This document shows positions 15,734-17,045 of a stretch of 17,045 nucleotides of DNA, piece by piece. A program made the translations under genes and the position numbers. The number at the start of each line of letters is the position of its first letter. Position 1 is the stretch's first letter. The notes beneath the pieces are model-generated. The model was not told the origin of the DNA. It made no database searches and saw only the letters and a program-made list of their open reading frames with translations. Source of the stretch: an uncultured Prevotellaceae bacterium (GTDB lineage: Bacteria > Bacteroidota > Bacteroidia > Bacteroidales > Bacteroidaceae); the NCBI GenBank assembly GCA_945827465.1, contig CALZOH010000038.1, forward strand, positions 1 to 17,045, written 5' to 3'.

Positions 15734-16680
15734 GACCGGAAGAACATTGCCACTGCCACAATCACTGTGATCATTCACATGAAGAAGAGAAGATGGAATC
15801 CATTTACCTTCAAATGTTTGATAAATACAACCTGCATTTGCATGATGAGGTCGTCCAAGAAGCGGCCAAGCAGCTCATTGCAGAAAAGGAGGCTGAAAAC
15901 AACACCACAGAGGTAAAGAAATTTCTCTTTGGATGTATGGAACTTACATCACTCAAGGTCACCGACAACGAGGAAAGCATTCTTCAGCTAACCGAAAAAG
16001 TAAACCATTTTTCGGAGGAGAACGTCGACTTTCCACACATAGCTGCCATTTGCGTGTATCCCCGATTTACGTCAATAGTAAGCACTTCGTTAGAAGCTGA
16101 CAATGTTCAGATTACAAGCGTTTGTGGTGGATTTCCTTCGTCACAGACCTTTCCTGAAGTAAAAACCATTGAAACGGCACTGGCCTTGAAGGATGGCGCC
16201 ACAGAAATAGATGTCGTGATGCCCGTAGGCTATTTTCTCAGCGGCGATTACGAGCAAGTAAGTGATGAGATCAGCGAATTGAAGGCTACCTGCGGCGAAG
16301 AAACAACCTTGAAGGTGATCTTGGAGACAGGAGCATTGGGAACAGCCGTCAATATTAAGAAAGCAGCGCTCATGGCCATGTATAGCGATGCCGATTTCAT
16401 CAAAACTTCAACCGGAAAAGTGGAACCGGGAGCCACTCCGGCAGCCGTTTACGTAATGTGTAAAGCTATCAAGGAATATTACGAAGAAACGGGTAGAAAA
16501 GTAGGAATTAAAATTGCCGGAGGAGTCAAAACTACGGCAGACGCCATCAAGTACTACACCTTGGTAAAGGAATTGCTGGGCGAAGAATGGTTAGACCCAA
16601 ATTGGTTCAGAATCGGTGCCAGCAAGTTAGCCAACCACCTGTTGTCAGATATAAAAGGTGAAACCGTCAACTATTTCTAA
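15730..16680 (+). CDS. deoC: Deoxyribose-phosphate aldolase with His/Cys-rich N-terminal extension
   Basis: A 316-residue class I aldolase that cleaves 2-deoxyribose-5-phosphate to glyceraldehyde-3-phosphate and acetaldehyde in deoxynucleoside catabolism. The Schiff-base lysine is Lys225 in DFIKTSTGK, the activating lysine is Lys261 in GIKIAGGVK, and the conserved aspartate is in TEIDVVMP. The TIM barrel (roughly 60-316) is complete. The start is ATG 15730, which overlaps the MazG-like stop as ATGA. Before the ordinary N-terminus there is a stretch, residues 6-17, with six histidines and three cysteines (HCHCHNHCDHSH) followed by EEE. Met22 (15793) is an alternative start that would remove it. 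Being at least 50 residues longer than the E. coli enzyme, it is of the longer bacterial type. It is the last gene of the run and is followed by a strong hairpin. Confidence 0.96.
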   Translation: MRPEEHCHCHNHCDHSHEEEKMESIYLQMFDKYNLHLHDEVVQEAAKQLIAEKEAENNTTEVKKFLFGCMELTSLKVTDNEESILQLTEKVNHFSEENVDFPHIAAICVYPRFTSIVSTSLEADNVQITSVCGGFPSSQTFPEVKTIETALALKDGATEIDVVMPVGYFLSGDYEQVSDEISELKATCGEETTLKVILETGALGTAVNIKKAALMAMYSDADFIKTSTGKVEPGATPAAVYVMCKAIKEYYEETGRKVGIKIAGGVKTTADAIKYYTLVKELLGEEWLDPNWFRIGASKLANHLLSDIKGETVNYF

Positions 16681-16751
16681 ATAAAAAAGTTTAAACGGAT
16701 TTTTCCCTGCAAAACGGGTGAAAGGAAAGCAACCCGGACACCCCCATACAC
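16681..16751. other. Intergenic stretch after deoC without a recognised gene
   Basis: No coding signal is seen between deoC and the terminator. It holds a weak CGGGT (16715-16719)/ACCCG (16732-16736) hairpin and an isolated GCAAAAC (16709-16715) that resembles the start of the repeat units further right. The whole stretch from 16681 to the window end is non-coding as far as I can see. Confidence 0.5.
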
Positions 16752-16798
16752 CAACCGGTCATTAAGAATGCCATTCAACGATTCTTGATGACCGGTTG
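16752..16798 (+). terminator. Intrinsic terminator after deoC
   Basis: CAACCGGTCATTAAGAAT (16752-16769) and ATTCTTGATGACCGGTTG (16781-16798) form an 18-base-pair stem, with a single G-U pair in RNA and an 11-base loop, followed by a weak T-rich stretch (ATATTTTAAA). It would end the mnmG-deoC transcript. Confidence 0.75.
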
Positions 16799-16878
16799 AT
16801 ATTTTAAAGCACTCCCATCACCTATTCCTCATGAATAATCCATCCTTCCCCGACAAACAGTAGAACAATATCATACAT

Positions 16879-17045
16879 GCAAAATGGCTATCGCAGAAAA
16901 AGGAGACCCTTGCACGCCGAGCAAAACCACTACCTAAGCAAAGGGAGGCACCTTGCACACATGCAAAACCACTAACTTGACAAAAGGAGGCACTTTGCCA
17001 GCATAGCAAAACCACTAAATTGGAAAAATGAGCCACTTTGCCAGC
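16879..17045. repeat. Imperfect tandem repeats of about 42 bases, array continues past the window
   Basis: Four units start at 16879, 16921, 16963 and 17006 (lengths 42, 42, 43 and at least 40). Each opens with GCAAAA, mostly GCAAAACCACTA, carries an A-rich then AGGAG/GGAGG-like centre, and ends with CACTTTGC or CCTTGCA. Units three and four are the most alike and unit one the most diverged. GCAAA at the start and TTTGC near the end of a unit are complementary, so each unit can fold weakly. No coding function is supported: the 43-base unit breaks the 14-codon phase. Confidence 0.75.

Noticed and set aside
16818..17036. Minus-strand open frame across the tandem repeats
   Set aside because: The apparent 14-residue repeats (for example SGFARRARVSFF) follow the DNA period, the 43-base unit breaks phase, and neither promoter nor homology is recognisable.
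16879..17045. CRISPR array
   Set aside because: The whole 42-base unit is similar from copy to copy; there is no alternation of identical repeats with unique spacers, and no cas genes.

Overview
The window looks like a chromosomal segment of a Bacteroidales bacterium, most likely near Prevotella/Bacteroides. Four things point there: start regions with no clear Shine-Dalgarno but with Bacteroidetes-type promoters (TTTG or TTG, about 19-20 bases, then TAnnTTTG); a three-subunit frdCAB fumarate reductase; a serine-type sulfatase and other exported glycan-processing proteins; and a housekeeping run mnmG-uvrC-dtd-mazG-deoC. No rRNA, tRNA, transposase, integrase or CRISPR array was seen.

Left third (1-7239), accessory and mostly exported or membrane proteins. 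A partial antibiotic-biosynthesis-monooxygenase-type lipoprotein (minus) is followed by an acyltransferase-3 family membrane O-acyltransferase (minus). Divergent from it is an exported protein of about 790 residues with an alpha/alpha-toroid core (plus). Next comes a Tat-type Gfo/Idh/MocA oxidoreductase (plus), and convergent with that a periplasmic sulfatase (minus). The last three could act together on a sulfated or uronate-containing glycan, but no SusC/SusD pair is present and the substrate is unknown. This part is visibly richer in G+C than the right half.

Middle (7240-10982): the fumarate reductase/succinate dehydrogenase operon frdC-frdA-frdB on the minus strand, with a near-consensus promoter and a good intrinsic terminator. 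It is the terminal step of anaerobic succinate production in this group.

Right (11002-16798): mnmG, uvrC, dtd, a MazG-like pyrophosphohydrolase and deoC on the plus strand, tightly packed and ending in a strong hairpin. They cover tRNA wobble modification, excision repair, D-aminoacyl-tRNA proofreading, nucleotide clean-up and deoxyribose phosphate catabolism. Two parS-like palindromes (ParB binding sites) bracket mnmG, one upstream and one filling the mnmG-uvrC gap; this is the most interesting non-coding signal. The right edge (16879-17045) is an imperfect tandem array of about 42-base units that runs out of the window.

No clearly new system is evident. The best leads are the parS-like sites, the edge repeat array, the uncharacterised toroid protein beside the oxidoreductase and sulfatase, and a His/Cys-rich N-terminus on DeoC.
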